32,771 nt of DNA from Thermoleophilia bacterium. GTDB taxonomy: Bacteria > Actinomycetota > Thermoleophilia > Gaiellales > Gaiellaceae. Below are positions 8,534-17,240 of this stretch, in pieces (the stretch's first letter is position 1; every line of letters begins with the position of its first letter). The position numbers and the translations under genes are program-made. The stretch covers positions 1 to 32,771 of the forward strand of contig JAICSH010000021.1 in the NCBI GenBank assembly GCA_025936995.1. The letters run 5' to 3'. The notes under the pieces were generated by a model. That model had not been told where the DNA came from, made no database searches, and worked only from the letters and a program-made list of their open reading frames with translations.

Positions 8534-8932
8534 ATGTACGTGAGAAATCGTCGTTTCGTCCTCCTCGCCGGCGTCCTCGTGGCGCTCAACCTCGCGCTCT
8601 GGCTCGCCCCCGCGGGTCTCGCGCTCCGCCAGGGCATCGTCCGGGCGCTCTTCGGCCCGAAGCTCATCCGCGCCGAGGTGATCGAGAAGGGCGGCGCCGA
8701 CTGGCGCCTCGACCGCGGGGTCATCCTCTCGGTGAGCAGCGGTACCCAGCTCACGCTGCGCGAAGCCGACGGCCGGATCCAGGCGATTCCTCTTTCCGCC
8801 ACGACCAAGGTGATCCGATTCGGGGTGCGCCTGCCGGTCACCACCCTGGCGCCGCACTGGCGCGTGCTCGTGACGTGGCCGGCGAACGGCGCCGCCCAGT
8901 CCGTCGACGTCGAGCGTATCCCGAGCAAGTAG
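8534..8932 (+). CDS. Small membrane-anchored or secreted protein, function unknown
   Basis: A 132-residue protein with an N-terminal hydrophobic segment (residues 9-31, FVLLAGVLVALNLALWLAPA) acting as signal or anchor. About 90 beta-rich residues follow (RGVILSVSSGTQLTLREADG, IPLSATTKVIRFG, WRVLVTWPANG). The pattern resembles a single DUF5666-like unit, like those in the gene at 7698, though similarity is weak. It lies 52 bp before an OmpR-type response regulator and may feed the adjacent two-component system. That link is inference from position only. Confidence 0.65.
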   Translation: MYVRNRRFVLLAGVLVALNLALWLAPAGLALRQGIVRALFGPKLIRAEVIEKGGADWRLDRGVILSVSSGTQLTLREADGRIQAIPLSATTKVIRFGVRLPVTTLAPHWRVLVTWPANGAAQSVDVERIPSK

Positions 8933-8972
8933 TGGCGCCTTGGGACGTGACCTGTCGCGCCGCCGCGACGCC

Positions 8973-8978
8973 TATCCT
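8973..8978 (+). promoter_or_regulatory. Candidate -10 element (TATCCT) for the response regulator
   Basis: TATCCT ends 6 nt before the GTG at 8985. The spacing suggests a leaderless transcript, and it supports GTG 8985 over an upstream in-frame start at 8940. Confidence 0.5.
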
Positions 8979-8984
8979 GGGGCC

Positions 8985-9671
8985 GTGAGCGGCAAGGCAA
9001 CGGGGGGCTCCCTCCTCCTCGTGGAGGACGACGACTCGATCGGGCGCCTGGTCAAGCAGTACCTCGAGCAGCAGGACGGCTGGCGCGTCGTCTGGCGCCG
9101 CACCGGCGAGGAGGCCTTGCTCGAGCTGCGGAGCCTGCCCGTGCGGCTCGTCGTGCTCGACATCGGGCTTCCCGGCATCGACGGCTTCGAGGTCTGCCGG
9201 AAGATAAGGGCCGGATCGAAGGTGCCGATCGTGATGCTGACCGCGCGCGACGAGGAGCCGGACCGCGTCGCCGGGCTGGAGCTCGGGGCGGACGACTACG
9301 TCTCGAAGCCCTTCTCGCCGCGCGAGCTGTCCGCACGGATCAAGGCGATCCTCCGCCGTGCCGAACGGCGTACCGAGGAAGAGGTGCTCACCGCGCGCGA
9401 GGTCGTGCTGCGGCGGGACTCCCACGAGGTCACGGTCTCCGGCGCCCAGGTCGAGCTCACGAGCAAGGAGTTCGATCTCCTCGCCTGCTTCCTCGAGCAT
9501 CCCGGCATCGTCCTCTCGCGCGAGCGCCTGCTCGATCTCGTCTGGGGCATGACGTATCCGGGCGGCACCCGGACCGTCGACGTCCACGTCGCGCAGCTCC
9601 GGCGGAAGCTCGGCGACCCGGACGGGATCCGGACGATCCGCGGCGCCGGCTACAAGCTCGTTCCCGCGTAG
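8985..9671 (+). CDS. OmpR/PhoB-family response regulator
   Basis: A 228-residue two-domain regulator. The receiver domain (about 9-122) has the acidic pocket E14-D15-D16, phospho-acceptor D59 (VVLDIGLPGIDG), T86 and K108 (DDYVSKPF). The C-terminal winged-helix domain (about 133-228) shows LTSKEFDLLACFLEHPG, SRERLLDLVWG and RTVDVHVAQLRRKLG. It should bind DNA when phosphorylated by the adjacent kinase. GTG at 8985 is chosen because the receiver strand follows it directly and a -10-like hexamer lies just before it. The targets are unknown; the secreted proteins upstream are candidates. Confidence 0.94.
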   Translation: MSGKATGGSLLLVEDDDSIGRLVKQYLEQQDGWRVVWRRTGEEALLELRSLPVRLVVLDIGLPGIDGFEVCRKIRAGSKVPIVMLTARDEEPDRVAGLELGADDYVSKPFSPRELSARIKAILRRAERRTEEEVLTAREVVLRRDSHEVTVSGAQVELTSKEFDLLACFLEHPGIVLSRERLLDLVWGMTYPGGTRTVDVHVAQLRRKLGDPDGIRTIRGAGYKLVPA

Positions 9672-9678
9672 GCCGGCG

Positions 9679-11007
9679 ATGCGCGGCGGCCTTCGTTCGA
9701 GGCTGTTCCGGGCAATCGGCGTCGTCGTCCTCATCTGCGTGGCGCTCACGATCGGCCTGGGGCTCGTGCTCACCCGGCGCGCGGTCGAACACGCGACCCT
9801 GAAGGATCTCGCGCATCAGGCGGACCTGATCGCGGGAACGCAGGTGACCGGAATCTCGCTGAACCTGCCCAAGCTCCGACCGTACTTCCGCGCCCAGCAC
9901 GAGCAGGCTCTGAAGGAGCGGGCGAGGGCCCCGTCGTTCCTGCCGGCCCGCGCGCAGCAGAGGCTGCGTCAGGGACTGCCGGCGCAGGGAACGGTGACGT
10001 ACGAGGGCATTCCGGAGTACTTCGCCGCACAGGGCCTGAACCCGGGCACGCTCATCCTGCTCCGCCCGCAGAGCCAAGCAGCCTCGCTCCTCTCGCCGTA
10101 CGTCTGGGGACTGCTCGTCGCCGCGGCGGCGGGAGGCCTGCTCGCGGCGATCGCCGCGTTCCTGCTCGCACGGCGCATCTCGAGGCCCGTGGACAGGATC
10201 TCGGCCGCGGCTCGGACTCTGACGCGCGGCACGCATCCGGAGCCGGTGCCCGTCGAGGGCGCGGCCGAGATCGCGACGCTCGCCGTCTCCTTCAACGAGC
10301 TCGCCGCGCAGCTCCGCCAGGCCCAGGAGGCCGAGCGGAACTTCCTCCTCTCGGTCAGCCACGAGCTCAAGACGCCGCTCACCGCGATCCGCGGCTACGC
10401 CGAGGCGGTCGAGGACGGCGCCGTCGACCCGCGGGAGGCCGCCGCGACGGTCGCCGCCGAGGCGCGGCGGCTCGAGCGGCTCGTCCACGACCTGCTCGAT
10501 CTCGCGCGCATGAACCGGACGGACTTCAGCGTCCGCAACACCGAGATCGACCTCGGTGAGGTCGCCGAGGATGCCGTCCGCCGCTACGAGCAGCAGGCCG
10601 AGGCGTTCGGGGTCGAGCTTCGGACGGTCGCCGACGCGCCTGCCCCTGCGATCGGGGACGCGGACCGTGTCCTCCAGGTCGTCTCGAACCTCGTCGAGAA
10701 CGCCTTGCGCCTGACGCCGCCGGGCGGCGAGGTGCGCGTGGTCGCGGCTCCCGGCATGCTCCGTGTCGAGGACACGGGACCGGGGCTCGCCGATGACGAC
10801 ACCCAGCGCGCCTTCGAGCGCTTCTACCTCCACGAGCGCTACGGACGGGAGCGCAAGGTCGGAACCGGCCTCGGCCTCGCGATCGTGAAGGAGCTCACGC
10901 TCGCCATGGGCGGCAGCGTCGACGTCGAGAGCCGGCCGGGCACCCTCACCGCCTTCACCGTGCGCCTGGGCGTGCCGGTGGCGGCGCGTGAGACGCTTCC
11001 TGCGTGA
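9679..11007 (+). CDS. Membrane sensor histidine kinase
   Basis: A 442-residue kinase paired with the regulator 7 bp upstream. TM1 is about residues 12-32 and TM2 about 142-163, enclosing roughly 110 extracytoplasmic residues of unrecognised type. A HAMP domain follows (about 164-215). The H-box is [16 protein letters not shown] with H228. The catalytic domain has the N-box [18 protein letters not shown], a G1 box VEDTGPGL and a G2 box [13 protein letters not shown]. Its stop overlaps the next gene by 4 bp (GTGA), unusually linking a sensor kinase to a metabolic enzyme. The signal is not evident. Confidence 0.94.
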   Translation: MRGGLRSRLFRAIGVVVLICVALTIGLGLVLTRRAVEHATLKDLAHQADLIAGTQVTGISLNLPKLRPYFRAQHEQALKERARAPSFLPARAQQRLRQGLPAQGTVTYEGIPEYFAAQGLNPGTLILLRPQSQAASLLSPYVWGLLVAAAAGGLLAAIAAFLLARRISRPVDRISAAARTLTRGTHPEPVPVEGAAEIATLAVSFNELAAQLRQAQEAERNFLLSVSHELKTPLTAIRGYAEAVEDGAVDPREAAATVAAEARRLERLVHDLLDLARMNRTDFSVRNTEIDLGEVAEDAVRRYEQQAEAFGVELRTVADAPAPAIGDADRVLQVVSNLVENALRLTPPGGEVRVVAAPGMLRVEDTGPGLADDDTQRAFERFYLHERYGRERKVGTGLGLAIVKELTLAMGGSVDVESRPGTLTAFTVRLGVPVAARETLPA

Positions 11008-11927
11008 GCGTCTCGCGAGAGGACGTCGAACGCGCCCGCGCGGTTCTCGACGGACGGATCCACCGCACGCCGACGCTCGGCTCACGGTCGCTCGGAGTCT
11101 CGCTCAAGGCGGAGCTGTTCCAGAAGACCGGCTCGTTCAAGGCGCGCGGCGCGCTCAACCGCCTCGCGGCGCTCACGCCGGAGGAGCGGAAGCGCGGCGT
11201 CGTCACCTGGTCGGCCGGCAACCACGCGCAGGCGGTCGCCTGGGCGGCGACCGAGGCGGGCGTCGACTGCCTCGTCCAGATGTGGCAGACGGCGAGTGCG
11301 TTCAAGGTGGCTGCCGCGCGCTCGTACGGCGCCACCGTCGACGTGTCATCCCCGGACCCCGCTGCGGCGTACGACCGGACGCTCGAGCTCGCGGAGCGGG
11401 AGGGACGCGTCTTCGTCCATCCGCATTCCGATCCGCTCGTCGTCGCGGGTCACGGCACCCTTGCGCTCGAGCTCCTCGAGGACCTGCCCGGCCTCGAAAC
11501 GGTCGTCGTCGGCGTGGGGGGCGGAGGTCTCGTCTCGGGCATCGTCACGGGACTCGACGGCCGTGCGCGCGTCGTCGCCGTCGAGCCGGAGCGGGCGCGG
11601 TGCTTCTCCGCCGGGCTCGCGGCCGGGCACAGCGTCCGCGTCGAGACGGACACGATCGCCGACGGCCTCGCGCCGCCGTTCGCCGGCGAGCTGCCGCTCG
11701 AGATCTGCGCCGGTCGGGTGCAGACCGTGCTCGTGACCGAGGACGAGATCGGGGCGGGGATGCGCTTCCTCTACGAGCGGGCGAAGCTGGCGTGCGAGCC
11801 GGCGGGAGCCGCCGCGGCAGGAGCCGTCCTCGCCGGGAAGGTCGAGGCAGGCCCCGGCGTGGCCGTGATCGTCTCGGGCGGCAACGTGGAGCCGAAACTG
11901 GCCGCTGCTATCTTGAGAGAGCAATGA
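11004..11927 (+). CDS. PLP-dependent threonine/serine dehydratase-like enzyme
   Basis: A 307-residue fold-type II PLP enzyme. The Schiff-base lysine is K46 in [26 protein letters not shown] is the substrate loop, and [10 protein letters not shown] is the phosphate-binding glycine loop. It is shorter than biosynthetic threonine deaminase and has no C-terminal ACT regulatory domain, so it resembles catabolic threonine dehydratase or serine racemase. The likely reaction is L-threonine to 2-oxobutanoate and ammonia; serine is also possible. 2-Oxobutanoate can become propionyl-CoA and reach the mutase encoded at the start of the window, an attractive but unproven link. It overlaps the kinase and rpmE genes by 4 bp each. 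Confidence 0.88.
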   Translation: MSVSREDVERARAVLDGRIHRTPTLGSRSLGVSLKAELFQKTGSFKARGALNRLAALTPEERKRGVVTWSAGNHAQAVAWAATEAGVDCLVQMWQTASAFKVAAARSYGATVDVSSPDPAAAYDRTLELAEREGRVFVHPHSDPLVVAGHGTLALELLEDLPGLETVVVGVGGGGLVSGIVTGLDGRARVVAVEPERARCFSAGLAAGHSVRVETDTIADGLAPPFAGELPLEICAGRVQTVLVTEDEIGAGMRFLYERAKLACEPAGAAAAGAVLAGKVEAGPGVAVIVSGGNVEPKLAAAILREQ

Positions 11928-12142
11928 AAGCCGGCATCCATCCCGAGTACGTCGTCGCCACGGTGACGTGCTCCTGTGGGAACACGTTCCAGACCCGCTC
12001 GACGAAGGCCGAGCTGCACGTCGAGATCTGCTCGCAGTGCCACCCGTTCTACACGGGCAAGCAGAAGCTCGTCGACACGGGCGGTCGCGTCGAGCGCTTC
12101 CAGCGCCGCCTGGAGCGCGCCGGCCAGGCTCGCCGCGGCTAG
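11924..12142 (+). CDS. rpmE: 50S ribosomal protein L31 (zinc-binding form)
   Basis: A 72-residue L31 beginning [20 protein letters not shown] and containing [20 protein letters not shown]. The C-x-C and C-x2-C pairs are present, so this is the zinc-binding form. The ATG overlaps the dehydratase stop (ATGA). A TATCTT hexamer 9 nt before the start may give it its own short-leader promoter, which would make sense for a ribosomal gene. It starts the conserved rpmE-prfA-prmC-sua5 block. Confidence 0.96.
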   Translation: MKAGIHPEYVVATVTCSCGNTFQTRSTKAELHVEICSQCHPFYTGKQKLVDTGGRVERFQRRLERAGQARRG

Positions 12143-12153
12143 CCCCGGTAGCC

Positions 12154-13056
12154 ATGGCCAACGTCGGCGGACAGGCGGTCCTCGAGGGCGTGATGATGCG
12201 TGGCCCCGGCAACTGGGCCGTCGCCGTCCGCACTCCTTCCGGCGAGATCGCGCAGGTCGCGCGGCAGATCGACTCGGCGATGGCGCGTCACTTCTTCTTC
12301 CGCCTGCCCGTCGTCCGCGGCGTCATGGCGCTCGGCGAGTCGCTCGCGATCGGCTTCCGCGCGCTCGCGATCTCGGCGAACTACGCGGCGCAACAGGAGG
12401 GTGAGGACGGCGAGGTCGAGACGGAGCTCTCGCGCGGCGCCCTCATCTTTGCGTTCGCGATTGCGATCGGGTTCGCCGTGATGGTGTTCAAGGTGGGGCC
12501 GGCGCTCATCACCGACGCCCTGCCGATCTCGAGCGGCGGCTGGTTCGTGATCGTCGAGGGACTGATCCGCGTGACGATGTTCGTCGCCTACCTGTCGCTC
12601 ATCTCGCTGCTGCCGGACCTGCGCCGCGTCTTCCAGTACCACGCCGCCGAGCACAAGGCGATCAACGCCTACGAGGCCGGCGAGTCGCTCGAGCCGGAGA
12701 TCGTGCAGCGCTACTCGCTCATCCACCCGCGCTGCGGGACGGCGTTCCTGCTCTGGGTGATGGTGCTCGCCGTCTTCGTCTTCGCCTTCTTCGGCCGCCC
12801 CGCGTGGTACTGGCTGATCGCGACGCGCATCCTGCTCCTGCCGCTGATTGCCGGTCTCGCGTACGAGCTCATCCGCTTCGCGGGAAAGCACCAGCAAAAC
12901 CGGATCCTGATGACGCTGCTCGCGCCCGGACTGTGGCTGCAGCGGCTCACGACGCGGGAGCCGACGCTCGACCAGCTCGAGGTGTCGATCCGAGCGCTGC
13001 ACGAGGTGCTCGCACTCGAATCGCCCGGGGAATCTCTCGTGGAGGTAATGGCATGA
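12154..13056 (+). CDS. DUF1385 (YqhQ-like) membrane protein
   Basis: A 300-residue DUF1385 protein. It opens with the signature GGQAVLEGVMMRGP and carries YHAAEHKAINAYEAGE and HPRCGTAFLLWVM, whose conserved H, E and C residues suggest metal binding. Several hydrophobic segments follow about residue 90, so it is probably an integral membrane protein. Its biochemical role is not established. It commonly lies beside rpmE and prfA in Gram-positive genomes, as here. ATG 12154 is chosen because the signature begins at residue 4. It overlaps the OsmC gene by 4 bp. Confidence 0.9.
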   Translation: MANVGGQAVLEGVMMRGPGNWAVAVRTPSGEIAQVARQIDSAMARHFFFRLPVVRGVMALGESLAIGFRALAISANYAAQQEGEDGEVETELSRGALIFAFAIAIGFAVMVFKVGPALITDALPISSGGWFVIVEGLIRVTMFVAYLSLISLLPDLRRVFQYHAAEHKAINAYEAGESLEPEIVQRYSLIHPRCGTAFLLWVMVLAVFVFAFFGRPAWYWLIATRILLLPLIAGLAYELIRFAGKHQQNRILMTLLAPGLWLQRLTTREPTLDQLEVSIRALHEVLALESPGESLVEVMA

Positions 13057-13487
13057 CGGAGCGCACCGCCCAGGTGACGTGGCAGGGGAACCTGCTCGAA
13101 GGCTCGGGGACCATCGTTTCGACGACGACCGGCGCGATCGGGGAGCAGCCGGTGAGCTGGCCTGCGCGGTCGACGGACGACGCCGGCGGCGTGACGAGCC
13201 CCGAAGAGCTGATCGCGGCCGCGCATGCTGCGTGCTTCTCGATGTCGCTTGCGAGCGGTCTCGCCAAGGGCGGTCACGCTCCGGACGAGCTCCGCACCTC
13301 CGCGAGCGTCTCGTTCCAGCCGGGCGAGGGCATCACGCGGATCGCGCTCACGGTGGAAGGCCGCGTCCCGGATCTCGACGACGCCGCGTTCCAGCAGGCC
13401 GCGCAGACCGCGAAGGAGAACTGCCCGGTCTCGAAGGCGCTCGCGGGCGTGCCGGAGATCAGCCTAGCGGCTTCGCTCGTCGCCTAG
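13053..13487 (+). CDS. OsmC/Ohr-family peroxiredoxin
   Basis: A 144-residue OsmC-fold protein, predicted to reduce organic hydroperoxides. The redox cysteines are C61 (AAAHAACFSMSLASGLAK) and C124 (KENCPVSKALAG), and the family segment VTSPEELIAAAH precedes the first. The opening TAQVTWQGNLLEGSGTI is typical of the OsmC branch. GGAGG lies 7 nt before the ATG, inside the 3' end of the DUF1385 gene, and the ATGA overlap suggests coupling. It converges on the carbonic anhydrase gene with only 11 bp between stop codons. Confidence 0.93.
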   Translation: MTERTAQVTWQGNLLEGSGTIVSTTTGAIGEQPVSWPARSTDDAGGVTSPEELIAAAHAACFSMSLASGLAKGGHAPDELRTSASVSFQPGEGITRIALTVEGRVPDLDDAAFQQAAQTAKENCPVSKALAGVPEISLAASLVA

Positions 13488-13498
13488 ACCGAGCGGAC

Positions 13499-13978
13499 CT
13501 AGACCGGGTCGATCTGGCCCGTGTGCACGTCGTAGACGAAGCCCGTCGCGCCGAACGAGTCCGGCAGCAGCGGGTTGCCGCGAATCGCCTCGACGCTCTG
13601 CCGCACGCGCTCGGCGACGTCCGGGAACGGCTCGAAGTCGATCCCCTCCGCCTCGGGCCCGAGCTTCTCCTGCAGCTCCTCGTTCGTGAACGTGAGCATG
13701 CCGCAGTCGGTGTGACCCACCACGACCGCGTCCTCGGTGCCGAGCAGGTGATGCGAGATGACGAGGGAGCGGATCGTCTCGTCGTTGACGAGCCCGCCCG
13801 CATTGCGGATCACGTGCGCGTCGCCTTCTTCGAGGCCGAGGAACTTCGCCGGGTCGAGGCGAGCGTCCATGCAGGTGACGACTGCGAACTTCCTGCCGGG
13901 CGGCATCGGCAGCGCACCCTTCGCGAATCCGGACGCGTAGCGCTCGTTGGCGGCGGTGACCTCGTCCACGACGGACAT
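13499..13978 (-). CDS. Beta-class carbonic anhydrase
   Basis: A 159-residue small beta-carbonic anhydrase, similar in length to the short mycobacterial enzymes, catalysing reversible CO2 hydration. The zinc ligands are C36 (TCMDARLDP), H89 and C92 (VVGHTDCGM), with the D38/R40 dyad. The RNAGG substrate-site motif is also present. It is transcribed against the surrounding block. AGGAGG lies 8 nt before the ATG, and a 29-bp palindrome ends inside that ribosome-binding site, so it is probably regulated there. Confidence 0.94.
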   Translation of the reverse strand: MSVVDEVTAANERYASGFAKGALPMPPGRKFAVVTCMDARLDPAKFLGLEEGDAHVIRNAGGLVNDETIRSLVISHHLLGTEDAVVVGHTDCGMLTFTNEELQEKLGPEAEGIDFEPFPDVAERVRQSVEAIRGNPLLPDSFGATGFVYDVHTGQIDPV

Positions 13979-13986
13979 GATGCGGA

Positions 13987-13992
13987 CCTCCT
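13987..13992 (-). promoter_or_regulatory. Strong ribosome-binding site of the carbonic anhydrase gene
   Basis: AGGAGG on the minus strand, 8 nt before the start codon. Its first two bases fall inside the adjacent palindrome arm, so folding of that palindrome in the mRNA would affect ribosome access. Confidence 0.7.
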
Positions 13993-14019
13993 TCTCGCTT
14001 TACCGGTTAAAGCGAGAAG
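13991..14019. promoter_or_regulatory. 29-bp palindrome between the carbonic anhydrase and RF1 genes (operator or 5'-UTR hairpin)
   Basis: Perfect 12-bp arms (CTTCTCGCTTTA with its reverse complement) around CCGGT. It is AT-richer than its surroundings. On the minus strand a GGATAGCT -10-like sequence lies just upstream, which puts the palindrome at the start of the carbonic anhydrase transcript. No T-tract follows on either strand, so a terminator is less likely. It could be a repressor operator. Confidence 0.6.
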
Positions 14020-14051
14020 CTATCCAAACTGAAGTGGCCTGGGCAACGGGC

Positions 14052-14057
14052 TACGCT
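14052..14057 (+). promoter_or_regulatory. Candidate -10 element (TACGCT) for prfA
   Basis: TACGCT ends 8 nt before the ATG at 14066, and no Shine-Dalgarno sequence is visible. A weak -35-like CTGAAG lies 17 nt further upstream. It also argues against the alternative TTG start at 14057, which would overlap it. Confidence 0.45.
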
Positions 14058-14065
14058 TGGCGGCC

Positions 14066-15109
14066 ATGGCGACCGACTTCGACAACCTCGTCACAGAGCT
14101 CGAGCGCTCCTACTCGGAGGTTCAGGCGCGGATGGCCGACCCGTCCGTCTACAACGACCACCGCGAGGCGGCCGAGGTCGGGCGGCGCCTGAAGGAGCTC
14201 GAGCAGCCGCACAAGCTCGCGCAGGAGTGGTCCGCGGCACAGGAGGATCTCGCGGCGGCGCGCGACGACGCCGACCTGCGGGAGCTCGTTCCCGAGCTCG
14301 AGGAGCGCACCGGGCGACTCGAGCAGGAGCTTCGTCTCGCCCTCGTTCCGACCGATCCCGCAGATCGCAAGGACGTGATCGTCGAGGTGCGCCAGGGCGT
14401 GGGCGGCGACGAGGCCGCGCTCTGGGCGGGCGACGTGTACCGGATGCTCTCGCGCTACGCCGAGCGGCGCGGCTTCAAGGTCGAGGAGCTCGAGGCGAGC
14501 CCGAACGACGGCGGCGGCTACAAGGAGGTCACGTACGCGATCAAGGGCGACGGCGCGTACTCCGTCTTCAAGTGGGAGGGCGGAACGCATCGCGTGCAGC
14601 GGGTGCCGGAGACGGAGAGCGCGGGCCGGATCCACACCTCCACCGCGACGGTCGCGGTGATGCCCGAGGCGGAGGAGGTCGAGGTCGAGATCGACCCGAA
14701 CGATCTCAAGATCGACGTCTACCGCTCGACCGGCCCCGGCGGCCAGTCGGTCAACACGACGGACTCGGCCGTCCGCATCACGCATCTCCCCACGGGCGTC
14801 GTCGTCTCGATGCAGGACGAGAAGTCGCAGCTCCAGAACCGCGAGAAGGCGATGCGCGTGCTGCGCGCGCGCCTCTACGACCGCGAGCTCGAGCGGCAGC
14901 GGGCCGAGCTCGACGCGACGCGGCGCTCGCAGATCGGCTCCGGAGAGCGCTCGGAGAAGATCCGGACGTACAACTTCCCCGAGAACCGCGTCACCGACCA
15001 CCGGATCAAGCTGACCGCACACCAGCTCGACCGGATCCTCCAGGGCGAGCTCGACGATTTCACGGAGGCGCTGACGACGGACGACCAGCGCCGCGCGCTC
15101 GGAGAGTGA
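14066..15109 (+). CDS. prfA: Peptide chain release factor 1
   Basis: A 347-residue class I release factor for UAA/UAG codons. The catalytic GGQ is at residues 225-227 ([20 protein letters not shown]). The codon-reading tripeptide is P-E-T in [14 protein letters not shown], the RF1 type (P-x-T) and not the RF2 SPF type. [14 protein letters not shown] is the conserved C-terminal block. ATG 14066 is preferred over an in-frame TTG 9 nt earlier. It overlaps prmC, which encodes its modifying enzyme, by 4 bp. Confidence 0.96.
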   Translation: MATDFDNLVTELERSYSEVQARMADPSVYNDHREAAEVGRRLKELEQPHKLAQEWSAAQEDLAAARDDADLRELVPELEERTGRLEQELRLALVPTDPADRKDVIVEVRQGVGGDEAALWAGDVYRMLSRYAERRGFKVEELEASPNDGGGYKEVTYAIKGDGAYSVFKWEGGTHRVQRVPETESAGRIHTSTATVAVMPEAEEVEVEIDPNDLKIDVYRSTGPGGQSVNTTDSAVRITHLPTGVVVSMQDEKSQLQNREKAMRVLRARLYDRELERQRAELDATRRSQIGSGERSEKIRTYNFPENRVTDHRIKLTAHQLDRILQGELDDFTEALTTDDQRRALGE

Positions 15110-15891
15110 CCGCGCGGGAGGCTCTCGTTGCAGCCGAGCAGCGGCTGGCGGTGGCCGGCGTGGACACGCCGCGGGTCGACGCCGAGTGGCTCGTTGCGCA
15201 TCTTCTCGGGACGACGCGCACAGGGATCGTGGCCCGTCTCGACGACGAGGTGGAGGGACTGGAGCCGTTGCTCGCGCGTCGCGAGCAGCGCGAGCCGCTC
15301 GCGTACGTGCTCGGCGAATGGGGGTTCCGGCGGCTGACGCTGAAGACGGACGCGCGCGCCCTCGTCCCGCGGCCCGAGACGGAGACGCTCGTCGAGCGGG
15401 CGCTCGCGCTCGCGGAGGGGATCGAGCGGCCGCGGGTCCTCGACGTCGGCGTCGGCTCGGGAGCGATCGCGCTCGCGATCCGGGACGAACGGCCGGATGC
15501 GCGGGTGACCGGCGTGGATGTCTCGGCCGAGGCGCTCGCGCTCGCGCGCGAGAACGCCGAGCGCCTCGGGCTCGAGGTCGAGCTGCGCCAGGGCGACGGC
15601 GCGTCGGTCGCCGCCGAGGGCTGGGACGTCGTCGTCGCGAACCCGCCGTACGTCGAGAACATGGACGACGTCCAGCCCGAGCTGCGGTGGGAGCCCCAGG
15701 TTGCGCTCGTCGGCCGTGGCGAGCACGAGCGGATCGCGCGGGTCGCGCGTGCCCGCTTCGTCGTCTTCGAGGTCGGAGACGGCCAGGCGCCCGAGGTCGC
15801 GCGGATGCTCGAACGGCTCGGCTGCGCCGACGTCGCGATCACGACCGATCTCGCCGGCCGCGATAGGGTCGTCGAGGGGAGGCTGCCGTGA
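15106..15891 (+). CDS. prmC: Release factor glutamine N5-methyltransferase
   Basis: A 261-residue PrmC/HemK enzyme that methylates the glutamine of the release factor GGQ loop using S-adenosylmethionine. The N-terminal helical domain (about 1-75) ends in [15 protein letters not shown]. The SAM motif is [15 protein letters not shown], and the diagnostic substrate motif is NPPYVEN. The protein begins at GTG 15106, overlapping the prfA stop (GTGA), and its stop overlaps the next gene in the same way. Confidence 0.95.
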   Translation: MTAREALVAAEQRLAVAGVDTPRVDAEWLVAHLLGTTRTGIVARLDDEVEGLEPLLARREQREPLAYVLGEWGFRRLTLKTDARALVPRPETETLVERALALAEGIERPRVLDVGVGSGAIALAIRDERPDARVTGVDVSAEALALARENAERLGLEVELRQGDGASVAAEGWDVVVANPPYVENMDDVQPELRWEPQVALVGRGEHERIARVARARFVVFEVGDGQAPEVARMLERLGCADVAITTDLAGRDRVVEGRLP

Positions 15892-16727
15892 GAGAGACGT
15901 TCACCACACCGGAGGGACTCACGCTCTCGTACGAGCGCCGGGGAAGCGGGCCGCTTCTCGCCTGCCATCCAGGCGGGCCCGGCGGCTCGGCTGCGGAGTT
16001 CCGCGACTTCGCGGGTCTGGACGACACCTTCGAGCTCGTGCTGCTCAGCCCGCGAGGCTCGCTCGGCTCGGACGCCGCCGGCGACTACAGCCTCGCGTCG
16101 TACATCGCCGACCTCGAGGCGCTGCGCGAGCACCTCCGCGTCGAGCAGCTAGACCTGCTCGGGTTCTCGCACGGCGGAGTCGTCGTCATGGCCTATGCCG
16201 CCGCATTCCGGCCGCGGGTCCACCGGCTCCTGCTCGTCGACACGCTCGCCGTCTGGGGCGACGAGGAGGAGGCGGCGATGAATCGCATGATCGAGACACG
16301 GCGGGGCGAGCCGTGGTTTGCGGACGCGCAGCAGGCGATCGCGGAGGAGCAGGCCGGCGGGTTCTCCTCGGCCGAGGAGCTCGTGGCGAACCTGCGGCGG
16401 CAGATCCCGCTCTACTTCCACCGCTGGGAGGGGAACGAGGACACGGGCTGGGAGCTCGCCGGCGACTTCGCGCAGTCGGAGCCGCTGCACCAGTTCAACA
16501 CGGTCGAGTTCCCGAGCTTCGACCTCCGCGAGGAGCTGCGCACGATCGACGCGCCGACCCTGGTCGTGGTCGGCGACGACGACTTCATCTGCGGCCCCGC
16601 CTGCGCCGACTCGATCGTCGGCGCGCTGCCGAACTCGCGGCTGGTGACGATCCCGGAGGCCGGGCACTTCGTGTACGTCGAACAACCCGCCGCCTTCCGC
16701 GCCGCACTCACCGACTTCCTGCTGTGA
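15888..16727 (+). CDS. Alpha/beta hydrolase, proline iminopeptidase-like
   Basis: A 279-residue alpha/beta hydrolase. It has the oxyanion motif HPGGPGGSA, like the HGGPG of proline iminopeptidases. The nucleophile is S94 in LGFSHGGVV, a likely acid lies in VVVGDDDFICGP, and the histidine is in AGHFVYVEQP. The lid region after residue 115 is helical. The substrate is unknown; peptidase or esterase are both possible. It is embedded between prmC and sua5 with 4-bp overlaps on both sides, an insertion relative to the common gene order. Confidence 0.88.
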   Translation: MRETFTTPEGLTLSYERRGSGPLLACHPGGPGGSAAEFRDFAGLDDTFELVLLSPRGSLGSDAAGDYSLASYIADLEALREHLRVEQLDLLGFSHGGVVVMAYAAAFRPRVHRLLLVDTLAVWGDEEEAAMNRMIETRRGEPWFADAQQAIAEEQAGGFSSAEELVANLRRQIPLYFHRWEGNEDTGWELAGDFAQSEPLHQFNTVEFPSFDLREELRTIDAPTLVVVGDDDFICGPACADSIVGALPNSRLVTIPEAGHFVYVEQPAAFRAALTDFLL

Positions 16728-17230
16728 GCGAGGCCGCGGTCGCGGCGCTGCGGGCCGGCCGTGCGGTGATCCTGCCGACCGACACCGTCTACGGGCTCTG
16801 CGCGCTGCCCGGCCACGAGGACGTCCTCTACCAGCTCAAGGGCCGCGACCGCTCGAAGCCGGTGGCGCTTCTCGCCGCCGACGTCGACGCGCTCGTCGCC
16901 GCGGTGCCCGGCCTCGACGCCTCGGTAATCGAGCGCTACCTGCCGGGCCCGTACACGCTCGTCGTGGGCGAGGTCGGCGTCCGCGTTCCCGACCTGCCGC
17001 CCGAGGCGGCGGAGGTCGTCCGCGCGGTCGGCGTCGTCGCCGCGACGAGCGCGAACGTCTCGGGCGGCCCTGACCCGCGACGCGTCGAGGACGTCCCAGA
17101 GGAGATCCGCGAGGCCTGCGGCGCGATCGTGGACGTGGGAGAGCTGCCGGGCATCCCGTCCACCGTGATCGACCTCACCGGAGAGGAGCCGCGCGTTCTT
17201 CGCGAGGGCGCCGGCCCACCGCCCGAGTAG
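16724..17230 (+). CDS. sua5: Threonylcarbamoyl-AMP synthase (Sua5/YrdC)
   Basis: A 168-residue YrdC-domain protein making threonylcarbamoyl-adenylate for the t6A37 modification of ANN-decoding tRNAs. The conserved sites are LPTDTVYGLCAL, LKGRDRSKPVALL, VVAATSANVSGGPDP and IPSTVIDLTG. It lacks the extra C-terminal Sua5 domain, so it is the short TsaC-like form. GTG 16724 overlaps the hydrolase stop by 4 bp and places the first strand correctly. Confidence 0.93.
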   Translation: MSEAAVAALRAGRAVILPTDTVYGLCALPGHEDVLYQLKGRDRSKPVALLAADVDALVAAVPGLDASVIERYLPGPYTLVVGEVGVRVPDLPPEAAEVVRAVGVVAATSANVSGGPDPRRVEDVPEEIREACGAIVDVGELPGIPSTVIDLTGEEPRVLREGAGPPPE

Positions 17231-17233
17231 CAT
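17228..17233 (+). promoter_or_regulatory. Candidate -10 element (TAGCAT) for glyA
   Basis: TAGCAT includes the sua5 stop codon and ends 7 nt before the glyA GTG. It implies a leaderless glyA transcript starting inside the block. Confidence 0.45.
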
Positions 17234-17240
17234 CCAGGCC

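Noticed and set aside
13991-14019. Palindrome as a rho-independent terminator
   Set aside because: It is in a divergent promoter region and neither strand has a following T-run; operator or 5'-UTR element fits better.
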